From Nitrosomonas communis (GTDB taxonomy: Bacteria; Pseudomonadota; Gammaproteobacteria; Burkholderiales; Nitrosomonadaceae): 54,383 nucleotides of DNA. Numbering within the stretch: the first letter of the stretch is position 1; the number at the start of each line of letters is the position of its first letter. Shown piece after piece: positions 9,033 to 19,976 of this stretch. The notes below the pieces were generated by a model. That model worked only from the letters and a program-made list of their open reading frames with translations, did not search any database and was not told where the DNA came from. A program made the translations under genes and the position numbers. The DNA lies in the NCBI RefSeq assembly GCF_024102715.1, contig NZ_JAGFJM010000060.1, positions 1 to 54,383 on the forward strand. The letters run 5' to 3'.

Positions 9033-9245
9033 TAAATAATCTCCCAAAATATTTCAGCATTTCTACATATATAAATAAATCAAATACTCTTCCGCAAAGC
9101 GGGAAATTTATCTCTCTGAGATATCAAAATAATGTGCAGTATAATCTCCCTAAGTGCAATTGCACTAACAGAATCAATTTTTTGTTAATCTGCTTACTTA
9201 AACACATATGATTTTTTGAACCAATCTGGTTGGTAGAGGTGAAGA

Positions 9246-9578
9246 ATGAAGTACCTCACATTTTTTTTACTGAACTTTACATTATTACCAACAGTTTTTG
9301 CGGAAGATATTCTGAGTCTGCAGCAAAAAACTAGTTTTGCGTACAAACAGATGAAACAGGCTGAAAGCGAAGCAAAAACTGCCGAACAACAAACCGAAGC
9401 TAAAAAGGAACGATTGCAGCATTTTAAACAAATGGTAGCAGAGGCCGAAAAGGACCTCGAAATTGCATACGAGAAATCTAAAGATGCGAATGCGAGAATG
9501 GAGGCGGCTAGAAAAAAGTGGAATGAGCTTTCCAGTACTCTCCTTCAGGAATGGAGAACACAAGACAGCAACCAATAA
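9246..9578 (+). CDS. Small periplasmic coiled-coil protein of unknown function
   Basis: A 110-residue protein with a signal peptide (residues 1-19, ending VFA before EDIL). The rest is a nearly uninterrupted, highly charged alpha-helical stretch rich in Ala, Glu, Lys and Gln (residues about 25-100) with heptad-like spacing, so a coiled coil is likely. No enzymatic motif is visible. The ribosome binding site GAGGTGA precedes the ATG closely. It converges on purA with only 12 bases between the stops, and diverges from the cysteine-rich exported protein across about 210 bases. Function unknown; a periplasmic structural or chaperone-like role is only a guess. Confidence 0.75.
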   Translation: MKYLTFFLLNFTLLPTVFAEDILSLQQKTSFAYKQMKQAESEAKTAEQQTEAKKERLQHFKQMVAEAEKDLEIAYEKSKDANARMEAARKKWNELSSTLLQEWRTQDSNQ

Positions 9579-9590
9579 AAAATGAACAGA

Positions 9591-10907
<1,317 letters not shown>

Positions 10908-10941
10908 TCAGAATCCCTTTATCTTGATGTATATGGATATT

Positions 10942-12114
10942 TTAAATTCCCACTACTTCCCATACACCATTGTGTAAGATAAGTTTTCTGTCATAGTAGA
11001 GGGCATCTTTTTCGATTTCATTTCCCGGTAACTCGGTTATAACGATATGACCTTCATTTCGTAATTGCTCAATTATTTTTTCCAGTTCTTTGTCATTTCT
11101 TTTATAAGGCGCCAGGATCCCTCTGGGACAAGTATCTGGGCTGATCAATCGCGATAATTCCCGCAGATCCATACTAAATCCCGTCGCTGGCCTTGCCCTT
11201 CCAAATGCTTTACCTATCTCATCGTAGCGCCCACCCAAGGCAATTGCATTCGCACTTCCTTGCGCATAAGCAGCAAATACCATCCCAGTGTGGTAATGGT
11301 AGCCACGCAAATCGGATAAATCGAATGTTATTGTATCCACATATGCTTCCAATTCTTCCTCAATAGCCTCGAGTTGGCTTAGTGCACTTTCAATTTCTGG
11401 ATGACTAGGAAGCATTTTTCGAGCATGCATAAGTATTTCTCTACCACCATATAATTCAGGAAGAAGCATCAGTGCATCCCGGACATGCTTATCCAGTCGC
11501 CGATCTAGTCCACTACATAACAACTCCCTCAGAGCAGCAGTGTCCTTAGTTTGCAATACATTGTACAAATCTACTTCAAACTCAGGAAGAATATCTGAAT
11601 CCTTAATCAGACTTCGAAAAATAGTCACATGTCCAAGATCGAGGCGGATCTCGTCAATCCCTGATACAGCAAGGCATCTCAGCATTAATCGTTGAATCTC
11701 AAGATCGCTTTCCAAACCAGAGTGGCCATATAACTCAGCGCCTATCTGAAATGGTTCACGGGTGCGGGTAATTTCGCATGGAACAGTATGTAGTACGCTA
11801 TTTGCGTAACAAAGGCGAGTTACTCCTTTAGCATTCATTAAATGCGCATCTATCCGTGCAGTTTGCGGTGTACTGTCTGCCCGCACTCCCATCATTCTAC
11901 CGCTTAGTTGATCTAGTACCTTGAACATGCGTAGATTCATATCGCTTCCGCTACCCGACAATAATGATTCCACATATTCCAACAATGGTGGAATAACATA
12001 CTGATAGCCATGCACAAGGAGCAAATCCAGGATGCTGCGGCGCATTTTTTCAATACGCAATGCCTCAGATGGCAGAACATCCTCGACATATTCAGGAAGA
12101 AGCCAGTTACGCAT
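10942..12114 (-). CDS. hisZ: ATP phosphoribosyltransferase regulatory subunit HisZ
   Basis: HisZ is a catalytically inactive relative of histidyl-tRNA synthetase. It pairs with the short form of HisG to build the hetero-octameric enzyme for the first step of histidine synthesis. The 390-residue protein retains the class II synthetase fold: residues about 1-100 include LPSEALRIEKMRRSILDLL, and motif 2-like MGVRADSTPQTARI follows. The YHTGMVFAAYAQGSANAIA and GGRYDEIGKAFGRARPATGF segments resemble the histidine site. It is shorter than true HisRS (about 420), lacks the anticodon-binding domain, and has the purA/hflC context typical of hisZ. Confidence 0.93.
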   Translation of the reverse strand: MRNWLLPEYVEDVLPSEALRIEKMRRSILDLLLVHGYQYVIPPLLEYVESLLSGSGSDMNLRMFKVLDQLSGRMMGVRADSTPQTARIDAHLMNAKGVTRLCYANSVLHTVPCEITRTREPFQIGAELYGHSGLESDLEIQRLMLRCLAVSGIDEIRLDLGHVTIFRSLIKDSDILPEFEVDLYNVLQTKDTAALRELLCSGLDRRLDKHVRDALMLLPELYGGREILMHARKMLPSHPEIESALSQLEAIEEELEAYVDTITFDLSDLRGYHYHTGMVFAAYAQGSANAIALGGRYDEIGKAFGRARPATGFSMDLRELSRLISPDTCPRGILAPYKRNDKELEKIIEQLRNEGHIVITELPGNEIEKDALYYDRKLILHNGVWEVVGI

Positions 12115-12176
12115 TTTTATAATCTAGCAACTGCTTAATTTATCGACTACTTAATAAAGGAAGGCATTACAAGAAC

Positions 12177-12362
12177 TTAATTCACTAAATAGAGCACAAT
12201 CAGCCCTATCACCATAGAAGTCAACCCAATAAATCGGATTTGGTTATCATCCAGCTCTATGATTTTTCTAAAAGTATCGCGCCAAGCATTAGGGAATGTA
12301 AAAGGAAGAATACCTTCCAACACCAACATTAATGCAATGGCCATCAGAAAGGTATCCCACAT
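12177..12362 (-). CDS. DUF2065-family small inner-membrane protein
   Basis: A 61-residue protein when started at the ATG at 12362 (MWDTFLMAIALMLVLEGILP). An upstream in-frame start at 12413 would add 17 residues of unlike composition, so I prefer the shorter form. It has two hydrophobic helices (residues about 4-19 and 42-60) separated by a loop (NAWRDTFRKIIELDDNQIR), the pattern of the DUF2065 (YjeT-like) family. In many proteobacteria this gene lies directly behind hflC, as here (72 bases after it). The function is unknown; the location hints at a role near the HflKC complex. Confidence 0.85.
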   Translation of the reverse strand: MWDTFLMAIALMLVLEGILPFTFPNAWRDTFRKIIELDDNQIRFIGLTSMVIGLIVLYLVN

Positions 12363-12433
12363 ACAACAATATCTCCAATGAAACTCTTGATGATTTAGTG
12401 TTCTCCATAACACTATTTACCTTGCTAGCACTG

Positions 12434-13309
12434 CTATTTTTTATTTGCCGTACTATTCATATATTTAAAGAATTCTGAGTTGGGTTCAAGTACTAACATA
12501 TCGCCCTTATTCTTAAAGGATTGTTTGTAAGCTTCCATACTTCTATAGAATGCATAAAACTCTGGGTTCTTTTCAAAGGTACCTGCATATATTGCAGCGG
12601 CTTGACCGTCTCCTTCCCCCATAATTTTCTGTGCCTCCCGATAAGCTTCCGCCAATATTACTTCACGTTGCCGATCGGCTTCTGCACGAATCTTTTCAGC
12701 TTCTGCAGCACCTGTTGAGCGCAACTCATTGGCTACCCGTTTCCGCGCAGCTTCCATTCTACGATACACTGATTCGCTAACTTCTTGTGGTAAGTCAACA
12801 CGTTTTAAACGCACATCCACCACCTCAACACCAATTTTCTTGGCATCTATATTAGCTTTCTGACGCATGATTTCCATAATCTTGTCGCGCTCGCCTGAAA
12901 CCACGTCGTGCACTGTTCGATTACCAAATTCATCGCGCATACTCGAATTTACGGTTTGCGCCAAACGTGTTTTTGCCAACGTTTCATCACCACGTACACT
13001 GATATAATATTGTTTTACATCAACGATACGCCATTTCACAAACAAATCCACCAGAACATTCTTCTTTTCTGAAGTAATAAAGCGTTCTGGTTCTTCTGTA
13101 TCCAAGGTGAGAATACGTGAATCAAAGTAGCGCACGTTCTGCGCTATCGGAATCTTAAAATACAATCCTGGTGTAGTTTTTACGTCAACCACTTCCCCCA
13201 GTTGAAATAAAATCGCCTGTTCCCGCTCATCAACAATGTATATTGCTGAGCTTGCCACTAAAACTAGTACAACGACTATGCTTGATAATACTGACGATAA
13301 TTTTCCCAT
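12434..13309 (-). CDS. hflC: HflC, SPFH-domain subunit of the HflKC complex
   Basis: HflC partners HflK in a large periplasm-facing cage that surrounds and modulates the membrane protease FtsH. The 291-residue protein has one N-terminal membrane segment (residues about 7-25) followed by VDEREQAILFQLGEV, which begins the SPFH/Band-7 domain. A long charged helix follows (RMEAARKRVANELRSTGAAE and AEKIRAEADRQREVILAEAY), then the C-terminal beta/coil part. It is one base away from hflK, so the two subunits are made in stoichiometric amounts. Confidence 0.95.
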   Translation of the reverse strand: MGKLSSVLSSIVVVLVLVASSAIYIVDEREQAILFQLGEVVDVKTTPGLYFKIPIAQNVRYFDSRILTLDTEEPERFITSEKKNVLVDLFVKWRIVDVKQYYISVRGDETLAKTRLAQTVNSSMRDEFGNRTVHDVVSGERDKIMEIMRQKANIDAKKIGVEVVDVRLKRVDLPQEVSESVYRRMEAARKRVANELRSTGAAEAEKIRAEADRQREVILAEAYREAQKIMGEGDGQAAAIYAGTFEKNPEFYAFYRSMEAYKQSFKNKGDMLVLEPNSEFFKYMNSTANKK

Positions 13310-13310
13310 T

Positions 13311-14486
13311 TTATCTTACCTCTCGTTCACGACTGCGGAATGACTCACGTGTACGCGCGCTCACATCAGGTGCTTCTGGAGCTGGTTGAGTTTGCATTGG
13401 CATGACCGGTCTTGGCGGTGTTCCGTCCATCTGGATTAATTTATCCAATGGGAGGTATAACAAGTTGCTTCCACTCTTCTGATCAACCAGAATTTTACTA
13501 GTATTAGCAAGCACTTGCTGCATCGTATCTAGATAGAGACGATCACGCGTCACGCCTGGTGCCTTACTGTATTCGGCGAGGACTTTCTCGAAACGGCTAA
13601 CATCACCCTCTGCGCTAGAAATAACACGCTGTTGATATCCGCTTGCCTCTTCCAGTAAGCGCGCTGCACCACCTCTCGCCCTAGGAATCACATCATTAGC
13701 ATAAGCTTGCCCTTCATTACGTTGCCGTTCTCTATCCTGTCCAGCCTTAACTGCATCATCGAATGCTGCTTGGACTTGTTCTGGCGGTTGTGCATTCTGC
13801 ATCGTTACTCTATTAATAATAACACCTATCTGATAGCGATCCAGAATAGTCTGCATTATTTGCGTTGTGCGGGCAGTTACCTCCTCACGCCCCTCGTACA
13901 AAACAAAATCCATCTTGCTTTTACCGATAACCTCACGAATAGCCGTTTCAGCCACTTGCAGCACAGCAGTATCAGGATCACGATTATTAAACAGGAAGTT
14001 CTCAGGGCTATTTAAAATGTATTGTACTGCAAACTGAATATCGATAATGTTTTCGTCATCGGTCAACATCAACGACTCTTTCAGTACTTTGCTTCTAACA
14101 TTGTTCCGGTAACCAATTTCAACTGTGCGCACCTGGCTAACATTGACAGTTTCCACTTTCTCGATCGGATAAGGCGTATGCCAACGCAATCCCGCCTGCG
14201 TGGTATCAACATGCTTACCGAAGCGAAGTACTACGCCGCGCTGACCCTCGTCAACAATGTAAAAACCGCTGCCTCCCCAAACAATCAGCAGCAGGAAGAC
14301 GATGATCATGACATTTCCGGCACTTTGTTTTTTGGGACCTTCACCTCCAGTCCCTTCATCACCACCACCCTTCCTTCGGCCAAAAAGCTCGTTAATCCTT
14401 TTGCTGATGTTACGCAGTATGTCATCCAGATCTGGTGGACTAGAATTACCTTTTCTTCTCCCCCATTGCGGATCATTTAATCCCAT
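13311..14486 (-). CDS. hflK: HflK, SPFH-domain subunit of the HflKC complex
   Basis: HflK is the larger partner of HflC in the FtsH-regulating complex. The 391-residue protein starts with the family's cytoplasmic tail (NDPQWGRR, then PPDLDDILR and a Gly-rich linker). One membrane segment follows at residues about 57-77, then the Band-7 domain beginning FYIVDEGQRGVVLRFGK. The helical region includes AFDDAVKAGQDRERQRNEGQ. The C-terminal tail is Pro/Gln-rich and low complexity. Its first 14 bases overlap the end of hflX, supporting a polycistronic hfq-hflX-hflK-hflC transcript. Confidence 0.95.
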   Translation of the reverse strand: MGLNDPQWGRRKGNSSPPDLDDILRNISKRINELFGRRKGGGDEGTGGEGPKKQSAGNVMIIVFLLLIVWGGSGFYIVDEGQRGVVLRFGKHVDTTQAGLRWHTPYPIEKVETVNVSQVRTVEIGYRNNVRSKVLKESLMLTDDENIIDIQFAVQYILNSPENFLFNNRDPDTAVLQVAETAIREVIGKSKMDFVLYEGREEVTARTTQIMQTILDRYQIGVIINRVTMQNAQPPEQVQAAFDDAVKAGQDRERQRNEGQAYANDVIPRARGGAARLLEEASGYQQRVISSAEGDVSRFEKVLAEYSKAPGVTRDRLYLDTMQQVLANTSKILVDQKSGSNLLYLPLDKLIQMDGTPPRPVMPMQTQPAPEAPDVSARTRESFRSREREVR

Positions 14487-15684
14487 GATAGTTTAATCCT
14501 TTCTCTCGTTCTAAAAAAGCTGTAGCACTACCATCGCTCACTCTCCCAACTTCCAAGAAGCTCTCTCTTAGGCTCACAGAATTCTGTGCAATCGCTTCTG
14601 CCAAAGCCTGTCTAATAAATTCTAAGCCTTCGCCCGTCCTAGCACTAAGCTGAATACACGTTATTCTACCATACTCATCCCGCACATAACTCGCAGTCCT
14701 GCTTGATTCTGCGCGATCAATTTTATTCAATATCAAAATTTGTGGAATAGCTTCGGCTCCAATTTCCTTAAGCAGCTTATTTACTTCCGCAATCTGCTCT
14801 TTGCGGCACGGGCTAGTTGCATCGACCACATGTAAAAGCATATCAGCCTGCACTGTCTCTTCCAACGTAGCACGAAATGCAGCAACCAGGGTATGAGGCA
14901 ATTCACGAATAAATCCAACCGTATCTGAAATAACCAGATACCCGCTATTCGGAATAAATAATTTTCGTGTCGTCGTATCTAGGGTCGCAAATAACTGATC
15001 AGCTGCATATGCCTGAGCGCAGGTTAGACTATTGAACAGAGTTGACTTGCCTGCATTAGTATAACCAACAATAGATACAGACATAACTTTGGCGCGCTGT
15101 CGTGAGCGTCGCTGAACTTTTCGCTGACGCTGAACTTTTATAAGTTTTTCCTTCAAAAACTTAACTCTCTTAGCAAGTAACCGCCGATCCGTTTCAAGCT
15201 GCGTTTCTCCCGGACCACGCAAACCAATCCCTCCTTTTTGTCGCTCCAGATGTGTCCAACCCCGCACTAACCGTGATGCAAGATGCTCTAACTGAGCCAA
15301 TTCAACCTGCAATTTACCTTCGCGACTTTTAGCGCGTTGCGCAAAAATATCAAGAATCAAACTAGTACGATCAATAACGTGGCACTGGAGTCGTTCAGTC
15401 AGATTTCGCTGTTGTATCGGGGAAAGATCATGATTAAATATCACCAGTGAGGCATTGGTTTGACTCAAAATTTGATGGATTTCATCAATCTTGCCACTAC
15501 CAACATAGGTAGCAGGATCAGGCCGCAAACGCTTCCCTTCTACGACAGCCGCAACCGTAAGTCGATCACTTATGGCAAGCTGATGCAATTCTTCCAGGCT
15601 TTGTTTACCACTACCGCCTAGATCGAGACTTACTAAGATGGCAGTGTTATTCTTACTTGTTATGAACTCTGTGAGATCAGTCAT
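14473..15684 (-). CDS. hflX: Ribosome-splitting GTPase HflX
   Basis: HflX is a translation-factor-class GTPase that binds 50S subunits and splits stalled or heat-damaged ribosomes. The chosen ATG at 15684 overlaps the hfq stop by eight bases and gives a 403-residue protein. A longer frame from 15750 would run deep inside hfq. Motifs are the N-terminal [19 protein letters not shown] nucleotide-binding domain and the linker [18 protein letters not shown]. The GTPase domain has G1 [10 protein letters not shown]3 DTVGF and G4 NKID. The C-terminal domain is short. Overlap with both hfq and hflK indicates translational coupling. Confidence 0.94.
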   Translation of the reverse strand: MTDLTEFITSKNNTAILVSLDLGGSGKQSLEELHQLAISDRLTVAAVVEGKRLRPDPATYVGSGKIDEIHQILSQTNASLVIFNHDLSPIQQRNLTERLQCHVIDRTSLILDIFAQRAKSREGKLQVELAQLEHLASRLVRGWTHLERQKGGIGLRGPGETQLETDRRLLAKRVKFLKEKLIKVQRQRKVQRRSRQRAKVMSVSIVGYTNAGKSTLFNSLTCAQAYAADQLFATLDTTTRKLFIPNSGYLVISDTVGFIRELPHTLVAAFRATLEETVQADMLLHVVDATSPCRKEQIAEVNKLLKEIGAEAIPQILILNKIDRAESSRTASYVRDEYGRITCIQLSARTGEGLEFIRQALAEAIAQNSVSLRESFLEVGRVSDGSATAFLEREKGLNYHGIK

Positions 15685-15922
15685 CACGTCCAACGGATGT
15701 TTCAATTGGAATAGCAACAGCCCTCGCTGGAACCACTGTTGAGATAGCATGTTTGTATACCATTTGTGTAACCGAATTTTTCAATAGCACAACATATTGA
15801 TCAAATGAATCAATATGTCCTTGCAGTTTAATACCATTGACCAAGTAAATCGATACTGGAATATGCTCCTTCCGCAGAATATTTAAAAATGGATCTTGCA
15901 GCAACTGTCCCTTTGCACTCAT
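15677..15922 (-). CDS. hfq: RNA chaperone Hfq
   Basis: Hfq is the hexameric Sm-like protein that helps small RNAs pair with mRNAs. I start it at the second ATG (15922), giving 81 residues beginning [14 protein letters not shown], the normal family N-terminus. The Sm1 motif contains [20 protein letters not shown], and the Sm2 motif contains YKHAIS (YKH at 56-58), with Q8 and the distal-face residues in the expected places. The C-terminal tail is short, as is usual for betaproteobacteria. It is the first gene of the hfq-hflX-hflK-hflC run. The 250 bases upstream are AT-rich and should hold its promoter. Confidence 0.97.
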   Translation of the reverse strand: MSAKGQLLQDPFLNILRKEHIPVSIYLVNGIKLQGHIDSFDQYVVLLKNSVTQMVYKHAISTVVPARAVAIPIETSVGRDD

Positions 15923-16171
15923 GAACAACCCTCCCTGTTTTATTTCTAATTATTTCTAATTTTAATTATTAGATAAGAGACTCTACTTTATTTTTTTAAG
16001 CAGATCCACATTCAACCAACAGGATTATTATCAAAATAAACAAATAGAAGAACTAGATATTGCAGCGTGACATTAACAAATGCAAGAAATGATTTAGAAA
16101 AAAGATCATATATTAAATTAAATAAAGTAGGAATGATGCAAATAGCGATCAAGTCTTAGGAATTCAAGTAT

Positions 16172-17683
16172 TTATACTAAAAACAACTTATAGGCTGGGT
16201 TATTGCTTTCATCCCAATATCGATAACCGAGATTATCGAGAAAATTTTTGAAATCAGCTTTCTCATTAGGTGGCACCTCCATGCCCACTAATACACGTCC
16301 AAAATCGGCACCATGATTGCGATAATGAAATAAAGTAATATTCCAGAGATGACTCATATTATTAAGAAAATTCATTAATGCGCCTGGTCTATCGGGAAAT
16401 TCAAAACGATAGAGAATTTCATTTTTGACCTCCCTTGAACGCCCTCCCACCATATGACGAATATGTAACTTTGCCATTTCGTTACCGCTCAGATCTTCGG
16501 TACTCAATCCACTTGCCTCCAGACTCCTGATCAGATTAAGCGCTTCCTCACGATTATGTATGGATACTCCAACAAATACATGCGCTTCTTTAGGATCTGC
16601 ATAGCGATAATTGAATTCAGTTATGCTCCTAGTCCCCAACATAGCGCAAAATTTTTTGAAGCTGCCAGGTTTCTCGGGGATCGTAACTGCCATCACTGCT
16701 TCACGCTGCTCACCGAGTTCTGCGCGCTCAGAAACGTGACGTAAACGATCAAAATTCATGTTGGCCCCTGATGCTACCGCTACCAGGGTTTTATGAAGTA
16801 GCTTTTCTCGCTCGGCATAAGCTTTCAGTCCAGCAACAGAGAGCGCTCCAGAAGGCTCTAGGATGGCACGGGTATCTTCAAATACATCTTTAATAGCTGC
16901 ACATATGGCATCTGAATCGATCAGAAGAATTTCATCGACCAACTCTCGACACAAGCGAAAAGTTTCCTTACCGACATGTCTCACTGCTACGCCGTCTGCA
17001 AACAATCCCACTTGCGCGAGTTTAACGCGCCGTCCTTTCTGCAGCGAACGGTGCATGGCATCGGAATCAACTGGCTCAACCCCAATAATCTTAGTATCCG
17101 GATATAACCTTTTTACGTATGCCGCAATACCGGAAATAAGGCCTCCACCTCCTACTGGCACGAATATGGCATGAATGCCTGCTCCATGCTGACGCAAAAT
17201 TTCCATGCCGATTGTTCCTTGTCCTGCAATAACATCCGGATCATCATAAGGATGAACAAAAGTAGCGCGTTCTTGCTGTGTGATTTCCAACGCATGCTCA
17301 TAAGCATCATTATATGAATCACCATAGAGTAGCACTGTTGCACCAAGCGCCATCACCGCATTAATCTTGATCTGAGGAGTCGTCACTGGCATCACAATCG
17401 TAGCAGAACACCCCAATTTCTGGGCAGCTAATGCGACACCCTGAGCATGATTGCCAGCCGAGGCAGCTATCACCCCCCGTTTGAGCGTGGCAGAAGACAA
17501 CTTAGACATTTTGTTGTAAGCGCCCCGCAGCTTGAACGAAAACACCTGTTGCACATCCTCACGTTTCAAAAACACTTGATTATGAATGCGTGCTGAAAGA
17601 TTGACTGCTTCCTCCAATGGCGTTTCTATAGCGACATCATAAACTTTAGCGGTAAGTATTCTTTCGAGATAATCATTCCTCAT
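16172..17683 (-). CDS. ilvA: Biosynthetic threonine ammonia-lyase (threonine deaminase)
   Basis: IlvA converts threonine to 2-oxobutanoate, the entry step of isoleucine synthesis. The 503-residue length matches the long, biosynthetic form. Residues 1-320 form the PLP fold II catalytic domain, with the Schiff-base lysine in VFSFKLRGAYNK, the SAGNHAQGVA loop and the PVGGGGLISGIAAY phosphate cradle. The C-terminal part holds two ACT-like domains (IPEKPGSFKKFCAMLG and FPDRPGALMNFLNNM) that sense isoleucine and valine. It stands apart from the ilvBHC operon located about 10 kb to the right. Confidence 0.97.
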   Translation of the reverse strand: MRNDYLERILTAKVYDVAIETPLEEAVNLSARIHNQVFLKREDVQQVFSFKLRGAYNKMSKLSSATLKRGVIAASAGNHAQGVALAAQKLGCSATIVMPVTTPQIKINAVMALGATVLLYGDSYNDAYEHALEITQQERATFVHPYDDPDVIAGQGTIGMEILRQHGAGIHAIFVPVGGGGLISGIAAYVKRLYPDTKIIGVEPVDSDAMHRSLQKGRRVKLAQVGLFADGVAVRHVGKETFRLCRELVDEILLIDSDAICAAIKDVFEDTRAILEPSGALSVAGLKAYAEREKLLHKTLVAVASGANMNFDRLRHVSERAELGEQREAVMAVTIPEKPGSFKKFCAMLGTRSITEFNYRYADPKEAHVFVGVSIHNREEALNLIRSLEASGLSTEDLSGNEMAKLHIRHMVGGRSREVKNEILYRFEFPDRPGALMNFLNNMSHLWNITLFHYRNHGADFGRVLVGMEVPPNEKADFKNFLDNLGYRYWDESNNPAYKLFLV

Positions 17684-18047
17684 AAGATGACGCTCTAGAA
17701 AAGGTGTATGAAATTAAAATCATGAATTTACAAACGGGCACAGATTCTATCATGCTAAATAAATGAATTAGAGTTGACATGACGCCAAACCTCGTAATTA
17801 TTCCCGATAAAGTAATATCGCCACTCATTGCAGATAGATGCTAGACCCAAGATGGCCTACTAGAATAATGCCATGAAAAAGAAAGACTTCACAAAGCAGC
17901 AGTCATGTCCGACAAGCTGACGTTCTTCCCGGAAATGGAACTGATAAATGAATACACAACTCACCCAAACCATCATGAGTCTGGGTGAATCACAGAGTAT
18001 CTCAAATTCCAGATTACCCCTAATCTAAGTACATATTTTAAAGCTAT
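17684..18047. other. Intergenic stretch between ilvA and the peroxidase gene
   Basis: About 360 bases. It contains a hairpin with arms TCACCCA (17961-17967) and TGGGTGA (17982-17988), 18-23 bases being spanned with no T-run on either side, so I do not call it a terminator. A 27-codon frame (17905-17988, plus strand) lies over this hairpin but has no convincing ribosome binding site and no family that I recognise. The ilvA promoter should lie in the first 100 bases, which are AT-rich. Confidence 0.4.
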
Positions 18048-19046
18048 TTATTCAAACGGCTGAGATCTTGGTGTTGCATTATTGGAAGGTGGCAAAATAG
18101 GTAATTTAAAATAAGGCTGCTTGCCAGTGAGTGTTTTCAAGAAAGCCACGATATTGGCAATCTCTTCTTTACTAAACTCCCGGTTCACTTGTATCTTACC
18201 CATGATGTCTACCGCTTCTTCTAAGGTTGCAGCACCACCATCATGGAAATAAGGGTATGTCAATTCTACATTTCGTAATGTAGGCACTTTAAAGACAAAA
18301 CGGTCCTCTTCCTTGCCAGTAACATCCATCCGGCCTACTGCGGCATTACTTGTCTCATACGGTTTATAAACACCCATTTTTTCAAATGAATTTCCACCAA
18401 CCGCTGGGCCATTATGGCATTTTGTGCAACCACCGCTTTTAAATAATCTATACCCATCCAATTCTGCTTTCGTCAGTGCGTCTTTATCTCCCTCCAACCA
18501 TTTATCGAAACGGGAATCTGGTGTAACCAAAGTTTCCTCAAAAGCTGCGATTGCAGTAGTAATCCGATCTATATCTACTGCAGTCGAGTCAAAAGCCTTC
18601 TTAAATTGCTCTCGATATTGAGAAATAGAGCTAATCACTTTTACTGCCATATCGTGCGTAGAAGCCATCTCACCAGGGTTAGCAATTGGTCCACCGGCCT
18701 GTTCTTTGAGATCCTTAGCGCGTCCATCCCAGAACTGTGCAAGATTCATACTCGCATTCAAGACAGTAGGCGCATTAATCGGGCCTTGATGCCATTTATG
18801 ACCAATAGATGTTTTGATATTGTCAGTGCCTCCCATGCTTAGGTTATGGCAAGAATTACAGGAAATGAAACCAGATTTGGATAATCTAGGATCAAAAAAT
18901 AACATTTTTCCAAGCTCAACCATTTCCGCATTCTCGGGTTTTACCGGTTTAATGGGTTGTATCGGCTCATTGGCAGCAAATACATGCACGGACGTGATCA
19001 TTATGCCAATCGATAATAGCGAGGCAGTTAGCGTACGCATCATCAT
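18048..19046 (-). CDS. Di-heme cytochrome c peroxidase
   Basis: A periplasmic enzyme that reduces hydrogen peroxide with electrons from cytochrome c. I start it at the first of three ATG codons (19046) because AGGAG lies six to seven bases upstream; the longer frame begins with GTG before that site. The 332-residue precursor has a signal peptide (residues 1-25, ending VFAA), the first heme motif CNSCH (63-67) and the second CTKCH (207-211). The FDPRLSKSGFISC and PTLRNVELTYPYFHDGG segments are typical of the CCP/MauG family. Nitrosomonas europaea has a well-studied enzyme of this type, which is active without prior reduction. It is probably monocistronic. Confidence 0.93.
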   Translation of the reverse strand: MMMRTLTASLLSIGIMITSVHVFAANEPIQPIKPVKPENAEMVELGKMLFFDPRLSKSGFISCNSCHNLSMGGTDNIKTSIGHKWHQGPINAPTVLNASMNLAQFWDGRAKDLKEQAGGPIANPGEMASTHDMAVKVISSISQYREQFKKAFDSTAVDIDRITTAIAAFEETLVTPDSRFDKWLEGDKDALTKAELDGYRLFKSGGCTKCHNGPAVGGNSFEKMGVYKPYETSNAAVGRMDVTGKEEDRFVFKVPTLRNVELTYPYFHDGGAATLEEAVDIMGKIQVNREFSKEEIANIVAFLKTLTGKQPYFKLPILPPSNNATPRSQPFE

Positions 19047-19182
19047 TGAGAATCTCCTAAAAAACACGGCTGTAATGGCGCAGCCGGTTACGCCTGAATT
19101 TATCTTGTCAAAATATAAAATCTCAAAAAAATAAATAATTAACTAGAGCTGGCTACCACCTCATACTACAGGCAGGAACAAA

Positions 19183-19743
19183 TTATTTTTGTGTTTTCAC
19201 AGTAGTAGCAGTAATCTTTGAAGTAAATTGATCATCTTTCCCATAACCATAATCACAGCCCTGTCCAATGTTACAACCAAGTAAATGAGACAGTTCCATC
19301 AGCGCTTGCCGATAAACCTGACGTTTAAATTCAACCACTGAGTCAAGTTCTACCCAATATCTATTCCAACGCCACGCATCAAATTCAGGATGTGGACTTT
19401 TCCTGAGCGACACATCACTATCACGCCCAAGCAAACGCAGCAAAAACCAAATCTGTTTTTGTCCCTTGTAGCTCCTGCGCCATTCACGCCTTATCCAGCA
19501 TTCTGGCACCTCATAACGCAACCACTCCCGGGTACGTCCCAAAATTTCTACGTGATAGGGCTGCAGCCCTACTTCTTCAGTTAATTCTCGATACATCGCC
19601 TGTGTTGGGGTTTCACCTGATTTGATGCCCCCCTGGGGAAATTGCCAAGAGTCTTGCTTGACACGTTTCCCCCAGAAAACTTCATTTTTTGAATTCAGTA
19701 GAATAATTCCAACATTAGGACGATATCCGTTACGGTCGATCAT
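19183..19743 (-). CDS. rppH: RNA pyrophosphohydrolase
   Basis: RppH removes pyrophosphate from the 5' end of mRNAs and so starts their decay. I prefer the ATG at 19743 ([14 protein letters not shown], the standard family start, with GGATGA six bases upstream). An ATG three codons earlier is also possible. In this 186-residue protein the Nudix box spans residues 38-60 with all the catalytic residues of GX5EX7REXXEEXGX (E43, R52, E53, E56, E57). WQFPQGGI and the later [10 protein letters not shown] region also match the family. It diverges from proS across about 230 bases. Confidence 0.94.
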   Translation of the reverse strand: MIDRNGYRPNVGIILLNSKNEVFWGKRVKQDSWQFPQGGIKSGETPTQAMYRELTEEVGLQPYHVEILGRTREWLRYEVPECWIRREWRRSYKGQKQIWFLLRLLGRDSDVSLRKSPHPEFDAWRWNRYWVELDSVVEFKRQVYRQALMELSHLLGCNIGQGCDYGYGKDDQFTSKITATTVKTQK

Positions 19744-19976
19744 TTGATTCATCCGTCATTTGATACGTCAATTATTAGCCATTTTTCCATACTTTTTCCC
19801 AGATTAAAAGTCATCATCAAATAAATATCCGGGCGTACTTTTCTTTAATTTTCCCATTTCCCTCCTTCTTAACTATACATGATATGCCGCAATGAAATTA
19901 AACCGCATGGATAACTACCTTTTTCAAGGTAAAATTGTTCTTTCTAATATATCGATAAAATAGACGGAATCAATAT

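Noticed and set aside
17905-17988. 27-codon frame between ilvA and the peroxidase gene
   Set aside because: No convincing ribosome binding site, no recognised family, and it lies across a hairpin.
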